A stretch of 64,000 nucleotides of DNA from Clostridia bacterium (GCA_017428525.1 JAFRQQ010000034.1:1-64000); one strand, 5' to 3'; positions 53,125-62,452 are shown, counted from the stretch's first letter. Numbers and translations: made by a program. The notes: generated from the letters alone by a model not told the origin.

Positions 53125-54411
53125 ATGCTTGATATGAAATTCCTCCGCGAGAATCCGGAGCTGGTCAGACAGAATATCCGCAATAAATTCCAGGACGCCA
53201 AGTTGCCGCTGGTGGACGAGGTGATCGCGCTCGACGCCGAGTCCCGCGCAGTCAAGACCGAGGCGGATTCGCTGCGCGCGAACCGCAACAAGGTGTCCAA
53301 GGAGATCGGCGCGCTCATGGCGCAGGGCAAAAAGGAAGAGGCCATGGCCGCCAAGGCGAAGGTGACCGAATTCTCCGCCCGTCTGGCCGAATGCGAGGCG
53401 CTCGAGGCGGACTATGCCGAAAAGATCCGCAAGATCATGCTCGTCATTCCGAATATCATCGACCCGAGCGTGCCCATCGGCAGGGACGACAGCGAAAACG
53501 TCGAGGTGCAGCGCTACGGCGAGCCGCGCACGCCCGATTTTGAGATCCCGTATCACACGGAGATCATGGAGCGCTTTGACGGCATCGATCTCGACGCCGC
53601 GCGGAGCGTGGCCGGCAACGGCTTCTATTATCTGATGGGCGATATCGCCCGCCTGCATTCCGCCGTGATTGCCTACGCGCGCGATTTCATGATCGACCGC
53701 GGCTTCACCTATTGCGTGCCGCCGTTCATGATCCGCAGCAACGTGGTCACGGGCGTGATGAGCTTTGCCGAAATGGACGCGATGATGTATAAGATCGAGG
53801 GCGAGGATCTTTATCTGATCGGCACGAGCGAGCATTCGATGATCGGCAAATACATCGACAAGATCATTGAAGAGGAGACCCTGCCGCACACGCTCACGAG
53901 CTATTCGCCCTGCTTCCGCAAGGAGAAGGGCGCCCACGGCATCGAGGAGCGCGGCGTCTACCGCATCCATCAGTTCGAAAAGCAGGAAATGATCGTCGTG
54001 TGCAAGCCGGAGGACAGCCCGGTCTGGTTTGATAAACTCTGGCAGAACACCGTCGACCTCTTCCGCTCGATGGAGATTCCCGTGCGCACGCTTGAGTGCT
54101 GCTCCGGCGATCTGGCCGATCTCAAGGTCAAATCCATCGACGTCGAGGCGTGGTCGCCCCGGCAGCAGAAGTATTTCGAGGTCGGCTCCTGCTCCAACCT
54201 CGGCGACGCGCAGGCCCGCCGCCTGAAGATCCGCGTCAACGGGCAGAACGGCAAGTATTTCGCGCACACGCTCAACAATACGGTCGTCGCCCCGCCGCGC
54301 ATGCTCATCGCGTTCCTGGAGAATCATCTGCAGGCGGACGGCAGCGTGACGATCCCGGAGGTCCTGCGTCCCTATATGGGCGGCAAGGACGTCCTGATCC
54401 CGAAGCACTGA
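53125..54411 (+). CDS. serS: Serine--tRNA ligase
   Basis: 428 residues. The N-terminal long antiparallel coiled-coil arm (about 27-105) binds the long variable arm of tRNA-Ser. The class II core has motif 2 CFRKEKGAHGIEERGVYRIHQF near 270 and motif 3 NNTVVAPPRMLIAFLENH near 390. The motif 3 wording (LNNTVV..PR) is that of a SerS subgroup common in Clostridia and Archaea. It charges tRNA-Ser (and tRNA-Sec). A terminator follows. Confidence 0.97.
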   Translation: MLDMKFLRENPELVRQNIRNKFQDAKLPLVDEVIALDAESRAVKTEADSLRANRNKVSKEIGALMAQGKKEEAMAAKAKVTEFSARLAECEALEADYAEKIRKIMLVIPNIIDPSVPIGRDDSENVEVQRYGEPRTPDFEIPYHTEIMERFDGIDLDAARSVAGNGFYYLMGDIARLHSAVIAYARDFMIDRGFTYCVPPFMIRSNVVTGVMSFAEMDAMMYKIEGEDLYLIGTSEHSMIGKYIDKIIEEETLPHTLTSYSPCFRKEKGAHGIEERGVYRIHQFEKQEMIVVCKPEDSPVWFDKLWQNTVDLFRSMEIPVRTLECCSGDLADLKVKSIDVEAWSPRQQKYFEVGSCSNLGDAQARRLKIRVNGQNGKYFAHTLNNTVVAPPRMLIAFLENHLQADGSVTIPEVLRPYMGGKDVLIPKH

Positions 54412-54417
54412 CAGACG

Positions 54418-54452
54418 CAAGCTCCCGTTGATCCGTTGACGGGAGCTTTTTG
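54418..54452 (+). terminator. Intrinsic terminator after serS
   Basis: AAGCTCCCGT and ACGGGAGCTT form a perfect stem around a 10-base loop, followed by five T. Confidence 0.88.
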
Positions 54453-54472
54453 AAAAAGAGGAGAGGGAAACC

Positions 54473-55585
54473 ATGAAACACCATCGCATCCTTCGCGTGA
54501 CCGCGTTCCTGCTTGCGCTCGCGCTGCTCTTCGGCGCGGCGGCGCAGGCCTTCGCGGGCGAGCAGCATCAGATCACGCAGCGCACGCCCCTGCTCGACGA
54601 ACGCGGGCAGCTCACGGAGCCGGGCTACTGCGTGACGAATCTGTATGACTACGACCGCAGCGCGATCAAGGCGCGCCCGACCCGGATCAAGGAGTGGGAT
54701 TTCTATCAGATCAGCAACCGCCACTGGATGCTGCAGGTCACGATTTCCGACATTTCCCTGGGCGGCGCGGGCGTGTTCACGCTCGTGAATCTCAAAACCG
54801 GCGAGCGCTATGAAGCGATGAGCCTCTCGCTGCTGACCTTCGGCAGCTTCCATATGGAATCCGACGCCATGACGCCGCACACGCTTTCGCGCCACCGCCC
54901 GTTTTTCCATCTGGATATCGACGTGCATCCGGGCGAAACGAAGATCGACTTCAGCGCCAAAAACGGCGGCAAGGACTTCAAGGCCGACCTCTCGCTCGCG
55001 ATGATGGACGGGCTCGAATCGCTGGTCATGGCCGTGCCCTTCCCGGAGCACGAAGGCTGCTTCTACCTGAATCAGAAGATCAATTCCATGCCGGTCAGCG
55101 GCACCGTGACGGTCGGCGATCTGACCGTGACTTTCGACCCGGCGGATACCTTCGCCCTGCTGGACTGGGGCCGCGGCGTCTGGCCGTATGCCGAGGAGTG
55201 GTACTGGGGCAACGGCACCACCCGGCTGGAAAACGGCGACCTGTTCGGCTTTGAGATCGGCTGGGGCTTCGGCGATATGAGCGCCGCGAGCGAAAATACG
55301 CTGTTCTATAACGGCAAGGCCCATAAGATCGGCGAGATCACGATGCAGAAGGACGCCGAGGACTGGCTTGCGCCCTGGACCTTCACCTCCGACGACGGCC
55401 GCTTTGAGATGACGATGACGCCGTATTTTGATAATTTCACCTCCACGCGGGTGCTCGGCCTGGTGGGCAACATCTGCCATCAGGTCTTCGGCAAGTGGAA
55501 CGGCACGGTCACGCTTGACGACGGCACCGTGCTGGAAATCCGCAATATGGACGCGTTCTGCGAGCTGTCGGACAACCGCTGGTGA
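54473..55585 (+). CDS. Secreted DUF2804-family protein
   Basis: 370 residues with a signal peptide (LRVTAFLLALALLFGAAAQAFAGE). The body fits DUF2804: QHQITQRTPLLDERGQLTEPGYCV at the start, YDRSAIKARPTRIKEWDFYQI, then FALLDWGRGVWPY and WYWGNGT near 235. Its beta-rich repeats and late WTFTSDDGRFEMTMTP are typical of lipocalin-like hydratase or glycan-processing folds. Function unknown. Most family members I know of are cytoplasmic, so the signal peptide is unusual. It lies at the head of a run with DUF3737 and GH20. Confidence 0.8.
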   Translation: MKHHRILRVTAFLLALALLFGAAAQAFAGEQHQITQRTPLLDERGQLTEPGYCVTNLYDYDRSAIKARPTRIKEWDFYQISNRHWMLQVTISDISLGGAGVFTLVNLKTGERYEAMSLSLLTFGSFHMESDAMTPHTLSRHRPFFHLDIDVHPGETKIDFSAKNGGKDFKADLSLAMMDGLESLVMAVPFPEHEGCFYLNQKINSMPVSGTVTVGDLTVTFDPADTFALLDWGRGVWPYAEEWYWGNGTTRLENGDLFGFEIGWGFGDMSAASENTLFYNGKAHKIGEITMQKDAEDWLAPWTFTSDDGRFEMTMTPYFDNFTSTRVLGLVGNICHQVFGKWNGTVTLDDGTVLEIRNMDAFCELSDNRW

Positions 55586-55607
55586 GCAGGCTTTAGGGAG
55601 AAAGAGG

Positions 55608-56471
55608 ATGAGAAAAGAGATCAAAGGCCTGCGGCTGGATGCGGAACGTGCGCTGTATCATCTGCAGCAGGCGGACGTGACGGACTGCGTGTTTGCCGGC
55701 CCGGCGGACGGGGAATCCGCGCTGAAGGAGTCCGCCGATGTGACGGTGCGCGGCTGCTCGTTTTCGCTGCGCTATCCACTCTGGCACACGCGCGATTTCA
55801 CGCTCGAGCGCTCTGCCATGGACGCAACCGCCCGCGCGGCGCTCTGGTATGCCGAAAACGGCACGATCCGGGATTGCGAACTCGGCGGGATCAAGGCGCT
55901 GCGGGAATGCCGCGCCGTGTCGCTGCAGGGCTGCACCGTCAATTCGCCGGAATTCGGCTGGAAATGCAGCGGGATCGACGTGACCGATTCGACGATCGCG
56001 GCGGAATACCTGTTTCTTGACAGCCGCGCGCTGACCCTGCGCAGGTCGCGCGTGGACGGCAAATACGCCTTTCAATATGTGGACGGCCTCGAGATCGAGG
56101 ACTGTGAACTGAACACCAAGGACGCCTTCTGGCACAGCCGGCATGTGACCGTGCGCAACAGCACGATCCGGGGCGAATACCTCGGCTGGTATTCCGAAGG
56201 GCTCACGCTCATCGGCTGCCGGATCATCGGCACCCAGCCGCTGTGCTACTGCCGCGATCTGCGGCTGATCGACTGCGAAATGCAGGCGGCGGATCTGGCG
56301 TTTGAGTATGCCGACGTGCAGGCCGAGCTGCGCGGCCGGATCGAATCGGTGAAGAATCCCCGCAGCGGGCGCATCGTCGCGGACGCGGTGGGCGAGATCA
56401 TCCGGTCGGATGCGGTCATGCCCTGCACCGGCGAGGTCGTGCTGCGCGCGCAGCAGGAGGAATTGCGATGA
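55608..56471 (+). CDS. DUF3737 right-handed beta-helix protein
   Basis: 287 residues built from about ten short repeats of the beta-helix type, with signatures such as VTDCVFAG, DVTVRGCSF, GTIRDCELGG, HVTVRNSTI and GLTLIGCRI. Family members are single-domain solenoids of unknown function, often near glycan-metabolism or phosphotransferase genes. No signal peptide. It lies 22 bases after the DUF2804 gene and its stop overlaps the GH20 start by 4 bases, indicating coupled translation. Confidence 0.85.
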   Translation: MRKEIKGLRLDAERALYHLQQADVTDCVFAGPADGESALKESADVTVRGCSFSLRYPLWHTRDFTLERSAMDATARAALWYAENGTIRDCELGGIKALRECRAVSLQGCTVNSPEFGWKCSGIDVTDSTIAAEYLFLDSRALTLRRSRVDGKYAFQYVDGLEIEDCELNTKDAFWHSRHVTVRNSTIRGEYLGWYSEGLTLIGCRIIGTQPLCYCRDLRLIDCEMQAADLAFEYADVQAELRGRIESVKNPRSGRIVADAVGEIIRSDAVMPCTGEVVLRAQQEELR

Positions 56472-57931
56472 AACCGAATTTACTGCCTGCCCCGCGAAAA
56501 ATCCGGTATATTAACGGCGCTTCGCGTCTGTGCGACGCCACGCCCGTGACCGTCCGGCAAAGCGACAGCCTGCCGCCGGAGGGCTATGAGCTCGCGCTCG
56601 AGAATAACCGCGTGCTGATCACGGCAGGGGACGCCGCCGGGGAATTCTACGCCCGGCAGACCCTCGCGCAGATGATTGCCTCCTGCGGGGGCGAATGCGA
56701 CAATCTGGTGATCAGGGACGCGCCGGTGCTGCCTTACCGCAGCGTTCTGATCGATTGCTGCCGCCATTTCTACGGCGTGGAGGACTTGAAAAAGCTGATC
56801 GACGCGGCCGCAATGTGCAAGCTGAACGTCCTGCACTGGCACCTGACCGACGACCAGGGCTGGCGCATCGAAATCAAGCGTCATCCCTTACTGACCGAGG
56901 TCGGCGCCACGCGCCCGGATTCCCGCTTCGGCGGCGTCATCGAAGGGCAGCCCCACAGCGGCTTCTTTACGCAGGCGCAGGTGCGCGAGATCGTCGATTA
57001 CTGCGCGGCGCGGCACATCGAGGTCGTGCCGGAGATCGACATGCCCGGCCATTTCACGGCGGCGCTGGCCGCCCATCCGGCGCTCGGCTGCACCGGCGAG
57101 CCCGTGGCGGTCGAGATGACGGCGGGCATTTTTCCCCATGTGCTCTGCGTCGGCAATCCGGAGGCCGTGCGGTTTGCGAAAGACGTGCTCGACGAGGTCT
57201 GCGACCTGTTCCCCGGGCGCTATCTTCACATCGGCGGCGACGAAACGCCGCGCACGGCATGGAAGGCGTGCGACCGCTGCAACGCGCGCATGCAAGCGCA
57301 GGGGCTCGCGTCCTACGACGCGCTGCAGGGCGCCTTCATCAAAGAGATCGCCGCGTATCTTAAAAAGAAAGGCAAAACGGCGATCACCTGGAACGAAAGC
57401 CTCAAGGGCAATCAGCTCGGCGCGCAGGATGTGATCGTGCAGCGCTGGATGGAGCGCAAGCCGCTTGCCCGCGCCTTTGCAAAGGCGGGCGGCCGGGTGA
57501 TCGAATCCGATTTTTATCATTATTACTGTGATTATCCCTACGGCATGACGCCGCTGAAAAAGAGCTTTTCCTATGACCCGCAGAAAGCAACGGGGCAGAC
57601 GGACGCCCTGCTCGGCGTCGAGGGCTGCCTGTGGACGGAATATGTGCGCAGCTTTGACGATCTGTGCGAAAAGCTGTTTCCGCGCCTGCTCGCCGTGGCT
57701 GAGCGCGGCTGGAGCGGCTTTCCGACCCGCAGTTATCAATCGTTTCTCGAAGCCGTGGAGGCGCTGCGCCCGCAGCTGGCCGCCGGCGGCATTCCGATGC
57801 GGCAGCGGGCGGACTGGGATCTGCCGCCATGGCGCAGACTGCCGGATATTTACCGCTTTTTCAAGGGCAGCCTGACGCCGGATCTTCTGCGTCAGGGGCT
57901 GTTTCCGGACAGCGCAGGCAAGAAAAAATAG
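56468..57931 (+). CDS. GH20 beta-N-acetylhexosaminidase
   Basis: 487 residues. A GH20b-like N-terminal domain (about 1-100) is followed by the TIM barrel beginning YRSVLIDCCRHFYGVEDLKKLID. The catalytic pair is Asp258-Glu259 in HIGGDETPR. LNVLHWHLTDDQGWRIEIK, EIDMPGHFTAAL and the late GVEGCLWTEYV with the substrate-binding Trp are present. It releases terminal GlcNAc or GalNAc from glycans by substrate-assisted catalysis. No signal peptide, so it should act on imported oligosaccharides or muropeptides. Confidence 0.95.
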   Translation: MKPNLLPAPRKIRYINGASRLCDATPVTVRQSDSLPPEGYELALENNRVLITAGDAAGEFYARQTLAQMIASCGGECDNLVIRDAPVLPYRSVLIDCCRHFYGVEDLKKLIDAAAMCKLNVLHWHLTDDQGWRIEIKRHPLLTEVGATRPDSRFGGVIEGQPHSGFFTQAQVREIVDYCAARHIEVVPEIDMPGHFTAALAAHPALGCTGEPVAVEMTAGIFPHVLCVGNPEAVRFAKDVLDEVCDLFPGRYLHIGGDETPRTAWKACDRCNARMQAQGLASYDALQGAFIKEIAAYLKKKGKTAITWNESLKGNQLGAQDVIVQRWMERKPLARAFAKAGGRVIESDFYHYYCDYPYGMTPLKKSFSYDPQKATGQTDALLGVEGCLWTEYVRSFDDLCEKLFPRLLAVAERGWSGFPTRSYQSFLEAVEALRPQLAAGGIPMRQRADWDLPPWRRLPDIYRFFKGSLTPDLLRQGLFPDSAGKKK

Positions 57932-57944
57932 ACAGAAAAGCAAG

Positions 57945-57975
57945 GCACCCGGACCGTTTTGATCCGGGTGCTGTT
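57945..57975. terminator. Bidirectional intrinsic terminator
   Basis: GCACCCGGA and TCCGGGTGC form a 9-bp stem with a 10-base loop and TGTTTCTG after it. It lies between the convergent GH20 and membrane-protein genes. Confidence 0.75.
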
Positions 57976-57993
57976 TCTGTCTTTGGGCGATGC

Positions 57994-58641
57994 TCAGATG
58001 ATGCCGAGCGGGATCAGGACCGCGAGCAGCACGGCGACCGTGCCCCACAGGCCGATCAGGAATTTCTTCTGCGTCTTGCGCGGCTTGTCATAGATCAGGT
58101 TCGCCGCGAGGAAGAAGGGGATATAGGTCGTGATGAAGACGGGCAGCGCGCCCCACCATTTGTAAACCCAGATAAAGGCGGGCGTGGAGGCCAGGAAAAT
58201 CTCAAAGACCGAGAAGAACAGCGCGTTGCCGATCGCGAAGAGAATGCGGTTGTTGACGCCCAGGATCTTCTTGTCCTTGTCCTCCGGCAGCAGCCCCACG
58301 CTCATGAAGCCCGCGACCGAGAACATCAGCGACAGCTCCCAGGAAACGCCGACGAGCAGGATGAAGCTCGTGCTTTCGGGCGAAACATGCCACAGGGCAT
58401 AGCCGGTGAAATGGCAGATCACGGCGTTTGCGATCTCATAGATCCAGTGCACGCCATACAGGGCGAGCGCCGCGGCCATTCCGTTGTAGTTTTTCTTCTT
58501 CCACTGCGGGATCCAGATGCCGACGATCACGAGCGCGAGCAGCGCGATGAACGTCCAGTTGAAGTTGGCTGTGCTTCTGACGGCTGCTTTTGCAGCCTCT
58601 GCCGCGGCTTTCGCAGCAGCGGAACCGTCTCCGAACAACAT
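57994..58641 (-). CDS. Uncharacterised polytopic membrane protein
   Basis: 215 residues with about six hydrophobic segments. The N-terminus is Ala-rich (AAAKAAAEAAKAAVRS). Segments include FIALLALVIVGIWI, ISWE-like VSWELSLMFSVAGFMSVG, and a last segment GTVAVLLAVLIPLGII. I do not recognise the family. Conserved-looking polar features are the helix-embedded HWIYEIANAVICHF and the WGALPVFITTYIPFFLAANLIYD stretch. It lies downstream of the GH130 gene (20-base gap) and may be cotranscribed with it. The ATG after AAAGGAGTG is used. Confidence 0.75.
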   Translation of the reverse strand: MLFGDGSAAAKAAAEAAKAAVRSTANFNWTFIALLALVIVGIWIPQWKKKNYNGMAAALALYGVHWIYEIANAVICHFTGYALWHVSPESTSFILLVGVSWELSLMFSVAGFMSVGLLPEDKDKKILGVNNRILFAIGNALFFSVFEIFLASTPAFIWVYKWWGALPVFITTYIPFFLAANLIYDKPRKTQKKFLIGLWGTVAVLLAVLIPLGII

Positions 58642-58661
58642 GGTCAAACACTCCTTTTTTA

Positions 58662-59684
58662 TTATGATTGGTCGGTCACCAGTTTCAGCAGGTCGTCCAG
58701 CTGCGCCGTGGCAAGGCAGACGCAGGTGTCCGACGCGCCGTAATAGATTTTTACCTCGCCCGACGGCTCGAGGATCATGCCGCAGGGGAAGAGCACATTC
58801 TGCCGGAAGCCCTCGTCGGTTTCGATCGGCAGATCGGGCGCCATGAGCGGCCGATCATAAACGGCAAGCACCTTCGCGGGGTCCTGCAGGTCCAGCAGCA
58901 TCAGGCCGGTCGTGTAGCGCTTTTTCCAGGTCGGCTCCCAGCCGTTTTTGCCGCGCGTATCGTCCCGGTCGACGGCGTGAAACAGCGTCAGCCAGCCGGC
59001 GGGCGTTCGGATGGGCGATGCCGTCGGGCCGATCTTGTCATTGACCCACGGCACGCGCTCGGTGCCGAGCAGCAGCTGCGTGCGGCCCCAGTAGACCAGA
59101 TCCGGCGAGCGCGAGATCCAGATGTCGAATTTCTCGTTGTGGCGGCTGTAGATCGGCATGGGGCGCTCGAGGCGGATGAATTCGCCGCCGACCTTTTCCG
59201 GAAACAGCACCATGTTCCGGTTGTCCGGCGCGCTGACGCTGAGCACGCGGAACGAACGCAGGTCCTCGGAGAGCTCCGCGATGGTGCCGCACAGGCCGTG
59301 TCGGATGTCGGTCGCAAGGCAGAGATAGAGCTTGCCGTCAATCATCGTGATGCGCGGATCATAATAGCGTTTGAGCTCGGGATCCTTGTGCGGGTCGGCG
59401 CTGTCGACCAGCGGCGTCGGGTCAAACACCCAGCCGTCCACGCCGTTTTTGCTGCGCGCGATGCCGATGCTCGTGCCGGCGAACTTGACGTTTTCTTTCT
59501 CGTAGCGTTCCTCGGTCGTGCCGTAGTCGTTGCGGAAGATCATGACGTATTCGCCGCGGTATTTGATCACGCCGGCATTGAATACGAGAGAACACGGATA
59601 GGGCAGGTCGGCCGCCCGGATGATCGGTTCCGGCCGCTTGTGAATGCAGGGATGGGTGGTCAGGGCGGGCAAAACGGCAGGCAT
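58662..59684 (-). CDS. GH130-family beta-mannoside phosphorylase-like protein
   Basis: 340 residues of a five-bladed propeller. GH130 traits are VFNAGVIKYRGEYVMIFRND near 35, the catalytic Asp in KRYYDPRITMIDGKLY near 110, a phosphate-binding Arg/His set (LERPMPIYSRH, FHAVDRDD) and the late GMILEPSGEVKIYYGASDT. Family members phosphorolyse beta-mannosidic bonds of mannan or N-glycan cores, producing mannose-1-phosphate. The exact acceptor cannot be told. The ATG at 59684, seven bases from AGGAGG, is preferred to that at 59690. Confidence 0.9.
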   Translation of the reverse strand: MPAVLPALTTHPCIHKRPEPIIRAADLPYPCSLVFNAGVIKYRGEYVMIFRNDYGTTEERYEKENVKFAGTSIGIARSKNGVDGWVFDPTPLVDSADPHKDPELKRYYDPRITMIDGKLYLCLATDIRHGLCGTIAELSEDLRSFRVLSVSAPDNRNMVLFPEKVGGEFIRLERPMPIYSRHNEKFDIWISRSPDLVYWGRTQLLLGTERVPWVNDKIGPTASPIRTPAGWLTLFHAVDRDDTRGKNGWEPTWKKRYTTGLMLLDLQDPAKVLAVYDRPLMAPDLPIETDEGFRQNVLFPCGMILEPSGEVKIYYGASDTCVCLATAQLDDLLKLVTDQS

Positions 59685-59724
59685 GCGCATTCCTCCTTTT
59701 TGCAGCGATTGGTTCTGCAAGATC

Positions 59725-59786
59725 ATTATACCAGTGTTTTTTTTATTTTGCAAGAACTTGTGCGGCATTGATTTGTGTGATATAAT
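59725..59786. promoter_or_regulatory. Divergent back-to-back promoters
   Basis: Minus strand: TTGCAA (59748-59753), 17 bases, TATAAT (59725-59730), driving GH130. Plus strand: TTGTGC (59758-59763), 17 bases, TATAAT (59781-59786), driving the alpha/alpha-barrel gene. The two -35 boxes are four bases apart, so the promoters probably compete or share a regulator. Confidence 0.75.
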
Positions 59787-59821
59787 AAAAATCGGAAAAA
59801 AGCGAAAGGGGGCGCGTGCGG

Positions 59822-61549
59822 ATGAAAGCGGAGCAGGCAAGCGGGCAGGTTTCCGCGCTGCTGACGCAGTGGTGCGACGCGCTTGTGCGCCTGCAGGTCG
59901 AGCTGCCGGACGCGCGGCTCGACGGCGGCATCCTCTGCCCGGCCTGCGGCATGCTGCACGGGCGCAGCTTCGAGGCGGTCTATCCGCTGCTGCACATGGC
60001 GCACCGGACCGGGCGGCAGGCGTATCTGACCGCGGCGAAGCGGCTCTTTGCCTGGGAGCGGAATCTGCGCAGCGGCGACGGCGGCAGCCGCAACGATTTC
60101 AAATCGGACTGGAAGGGCGTCACGGCCTTTGCGGCGATCGCGCTTTGCGACGCGCTCGATCTGCACGGCGACCTGCTGCCGCCGGATGAAATAGCCGCCT
60201 GGGAAGCCCGCCTTTCGGAAATGGGCGCGTGGCTTGCGGCGCATCTGACGGAGCAGACGCCCGCCTATCTGAATTATTATGCCGCGAACGCCTGCGCGAT
60301 GGCGCTGCTCGGGCGGCGCGCGTCGAACGACGCGTATCTTGCCCTTGCGAAGCGGCTTGCGGCGCACTGTCTGCGCCATGTGAGCGAGTCCGGCCTGATT
60401 TACGGGGAGGGCAGCCCGACCACCGCGGTTTCCCCCAAAGGCTGCCTTGCGATCGACCTTGGCTACAACGCCGAGGAGACGTTGCCCTGCCTGACGCGGT
60501 ATGCGGCGGTGACCGGCGATACGCAGGCGCAGGCGCGGTGCATCGATCTCTGGCGCGCCCAGCTTTTGTGGATGCTCCCCGACGGCGCGTGGGACAACAG
60601 CGTCGGCACGCGCGCGTTCAAATGGACCTATTGGGGCAGCCGGACGGCCGACGGCTGTCAGGCGGCGCTGTTTGCGCTCGGGCAGGCCGATCCGGTGTTT
60701 GCGGAGGCGGCGTGGCGCAATTTCGCGCTGCTGCGCGACTGTACGCACGACGGTCTGCTGGCCGGCGGACCGGATTATGCGCGCGCCGGCGAACCGCTCT
60801 GCGTGCACCACACGATCTGCCACGCGAAGACGCTTGCCGCCGCGCTCGACGCCGGCATCCCGTCGTTTCCGCGCGTTCCGCTGCCGTCGGAGCAGCCGGC
60901 GGCGTGCACGCAATACCCCGAGCTGGACGTGTTCCGCCTTGCCGCGGGCGCGTGGCGCATGGATGTGAGCGGCTACGATTTTCAGTATCGCGGCGCGTCC
61001 CATGCCGCCGGCGGCTGCATCTCCCTGCTCTGGCACGCGGATGCCGGGCCGCTGATCGCGGTCGGCATGGTGGAATACGCGCTGCGGGAGCCGCACAATC
61101 AGCAGCTTTCCCTGCACCCGGAAACGCATCGCTGCGTCTGCCCCCGTCTGGAAGCGACGGTCGACGGGCGGCGGTTCAGCCAGACATACTGCGCCGCGCG
61201 TCTTTCACGTTTACAGGATGCACACGGCACGGGCGTGCACGTGGAAGCGGCTCTTTGCGGCAGGGACGGCGAGGAGCTGCCCGACGGCGCTTGCACGCTG
61301 GACTATCTGCTCACGGAGAATGCGCTCACCGTGCGCGCGCGGGTGCAGCCCGCCGTGGCCGACCGGGCGTGCTTCGTGCTGCCGCTGATCGGCAAACACG
61401 CGACCGTCCGTATAGAAGAAGGCACATTACAGTGCGCGCCGGCGAACATTTTTAACCTGAGTCCGGGTTTCCTTGCGACGGAATACCGGATCGCGCCGGA
61501 GCCCGACGGCCGCCTGTGCTTCACGGTCGGCGTCGAACAGAAAGGATGA
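59822..61549 (+). CDS. Alpha/alpha-barrel CAZyme-like protein of unknown activity
   Basis: 575 residues. The first ~330 residues look like an (alpha/alpha)6 toroid (LCPACGMLHGRSFEAVYPLLHMAHRTG, SDWKGVTAFAAIALCDAL, YYAANACAMALLG). The last ~220 look like a beta-sandwich (HAAGGCISLLWHADAGPLIAVG). That combination is common in polysaccharide lyases and some glycosidases. I recall similar unnamed proteins in Bacteroidetes CAZyme loci but cannot assign a class. No signal peptide is visible. It faces GH130 across shared promoters and is coupled to a GDPD-like gene. Confidence 0.7.
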   Translation: MKAEQASGQVSALLTQWCDALVRLQVELPDARLDGGILCPACGMLHGRSFEAVYPLLHMAHRTGRQAYLTAAKRLFAWERNLRSGDGGSRNDFKSDWKGVTAFAAIALCDALDLHGDLLPPDEIAAWEARLSEMGAWLAAHLTEQTPAYLNYYAANACAMALLGRRASNDAYLALAKRLAAHCLRHVSESGLIYGEGSPTTAVSPKGCLAIDLGYNAEETLPCLTRYAAVTGDTQAQARCIDLWRAQLLWMLPDGAWDNSVGTRAFKWTYWGSRTADGCQAALFALGQADPVFAEAAWRNFALLRDCTHDGLLAGGPDYARAGEPLCVHHTICHAKTLAAALDAGIPSFPRVPLPSEQPAACTQYPELDVFRLAAGAWRMDVSGYDFQYRGASHAAGGCISLLWHADAGPLIAVGMVEYALREPHNQQLSLHPETHRCVCPRLEATVDGRRFSQTYCAARLSRLQDAHGTGVHVEAALCGRDGEELPDGACTLDYLLTENALTVRARVQPAVADRACFVLPLIGKHATVRIEEGTLQCAPANIFNLSPGFLATEYRIAPEPDGRLCFTVGVEQKG

Positions 61550-61554
61550 CTGAA

Positions 61555-62391
61555 ATGATCGATTTTGATAAAACCATATTTGAAAATTCCCGGGAGAAGG
61601 TGCTGCTCTGCGCGCACCGCGGCGTCTCCGGCGCGAACATTCCCTGCAATTCCATGGCCGCGTTCAAGGCGGCGCTTCTGAGCGGGGCGGATATGATCGA
61701 GCTCGACGTGACCAAAAGCATCGACGGCGGCTTTTTCGTGTTTCATCCCGGCATGGAGCACGCGCATCTGCGCAGGAAGAAGCTGATTTCCGCCATGCGG
61801 TCCGAGCGGGTGCAAAAGCTCCGCTTCGTCAATCAGGACGACTGCCCGACCGATTACGGGGTCTGCACGCTCGAGGAGGTGCTCGATTTCCTGCGCGGGA
61901 AATGCTACATCAACGTCGATAAATACTGGACGGATATTCCCGGCATCACCGCCTGCATCCGGAAGTGCGGCGTTGAAAAACAGGTCGTGGTCAAGGCCGC
62001 GATCAAGGAGAAATACATCGCGCAGCTGCAGGAATACGCGCCGGACCTGATGTTCATGCCGATCGTGCGTGAGAAAGACGAAATCACGGACGCCCTGGTC
62101 GAAAAGGGCATCCGCTGCATCGGCGCGGAGGTGCTCTTTGAAACCGAGGACGCGCCGGTCGCCTCCCGCGACTATATCGACGCCATGCACCGGAAGGGAC
62201 GCATCGTCTTTGCCAACGCCATTGTCTATGATAAAGACGCCGTGCTCGCCGCCGGGCATTCCGACGACAACGCGTTTCTGATTTCCCCGGCGCACGGCTG
62301 GGGCTGGCTCGCGGAGCGGGGCTTCGACATCATCCAGACCGATTTCTGCGCGCTTGCCGCGGACTATCTCTCCGGCCGCCCGCGCGGCTGA
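61555..62391 (+). CDS. Glycerophosphodiester phosphodiesterase-family protein
   Basis: 278 residues of TIM-barrel type. The signature is CAHRGVSGANIPCNSMAAFKAAL then GADMIELDVTKSIDGGFFVFHP, giving the His, the Asn/Glu set and the metal-ligand Glu-x-Asp. The C-terminus has WLAERGFDIIQTDF. Family members cut glycerophosphodiesters to glycerol-3-phosphate and an alcohol. Non-typical members act on other phosphodiesters or even ethers. An alternative ATG at 61546 overlaps the previous stop; ATG 61555 fits the AAAGGA site. Confidence 0.88.
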   Translation: MIDFDKTIFENSREKVLLCAHRGVSGANIPCNSMAAFKAALLSGADMIELDVTKSIDGGFFVFHPGMEHAHLRRKKLISAMRSERVQKLRFVNQDDCPTDYGVCTLEEVLDFLRGKCYINVDKYWTDIPGITACIRKCGVEKQVVVKAAIKEKYIAQLQEYAPDLMFMPIVREKDEITDALVEKGIRCIGAEVLFETEDAPVASRDYIDAMHRKGRIVFANAIVYDKDAVLAAGHSDDNAFLISPAHGWGWLAERGFDIIQTDFCALAADYLSGRPRG

Positions 62392-62402
62392 AAAAACAGC
62401 AA

Positions 62403-62440
62403 AACGCCCTGACTGTGCGGCTGCAGCGGTCAGGGCGTGA
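62403..62440. terminator. Bidirectional intrinsic terminator
   Basis: ACGCCCTGAC and GTCAGGGCGT form a perfect stem with a 15-base loop, flanked by A-rich sequence on the left and a T-rich stretch on the right. It lies between convergent genes. Confidence 0.85.
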
Positions 62441-62452
62441 TTTATATGCTTT

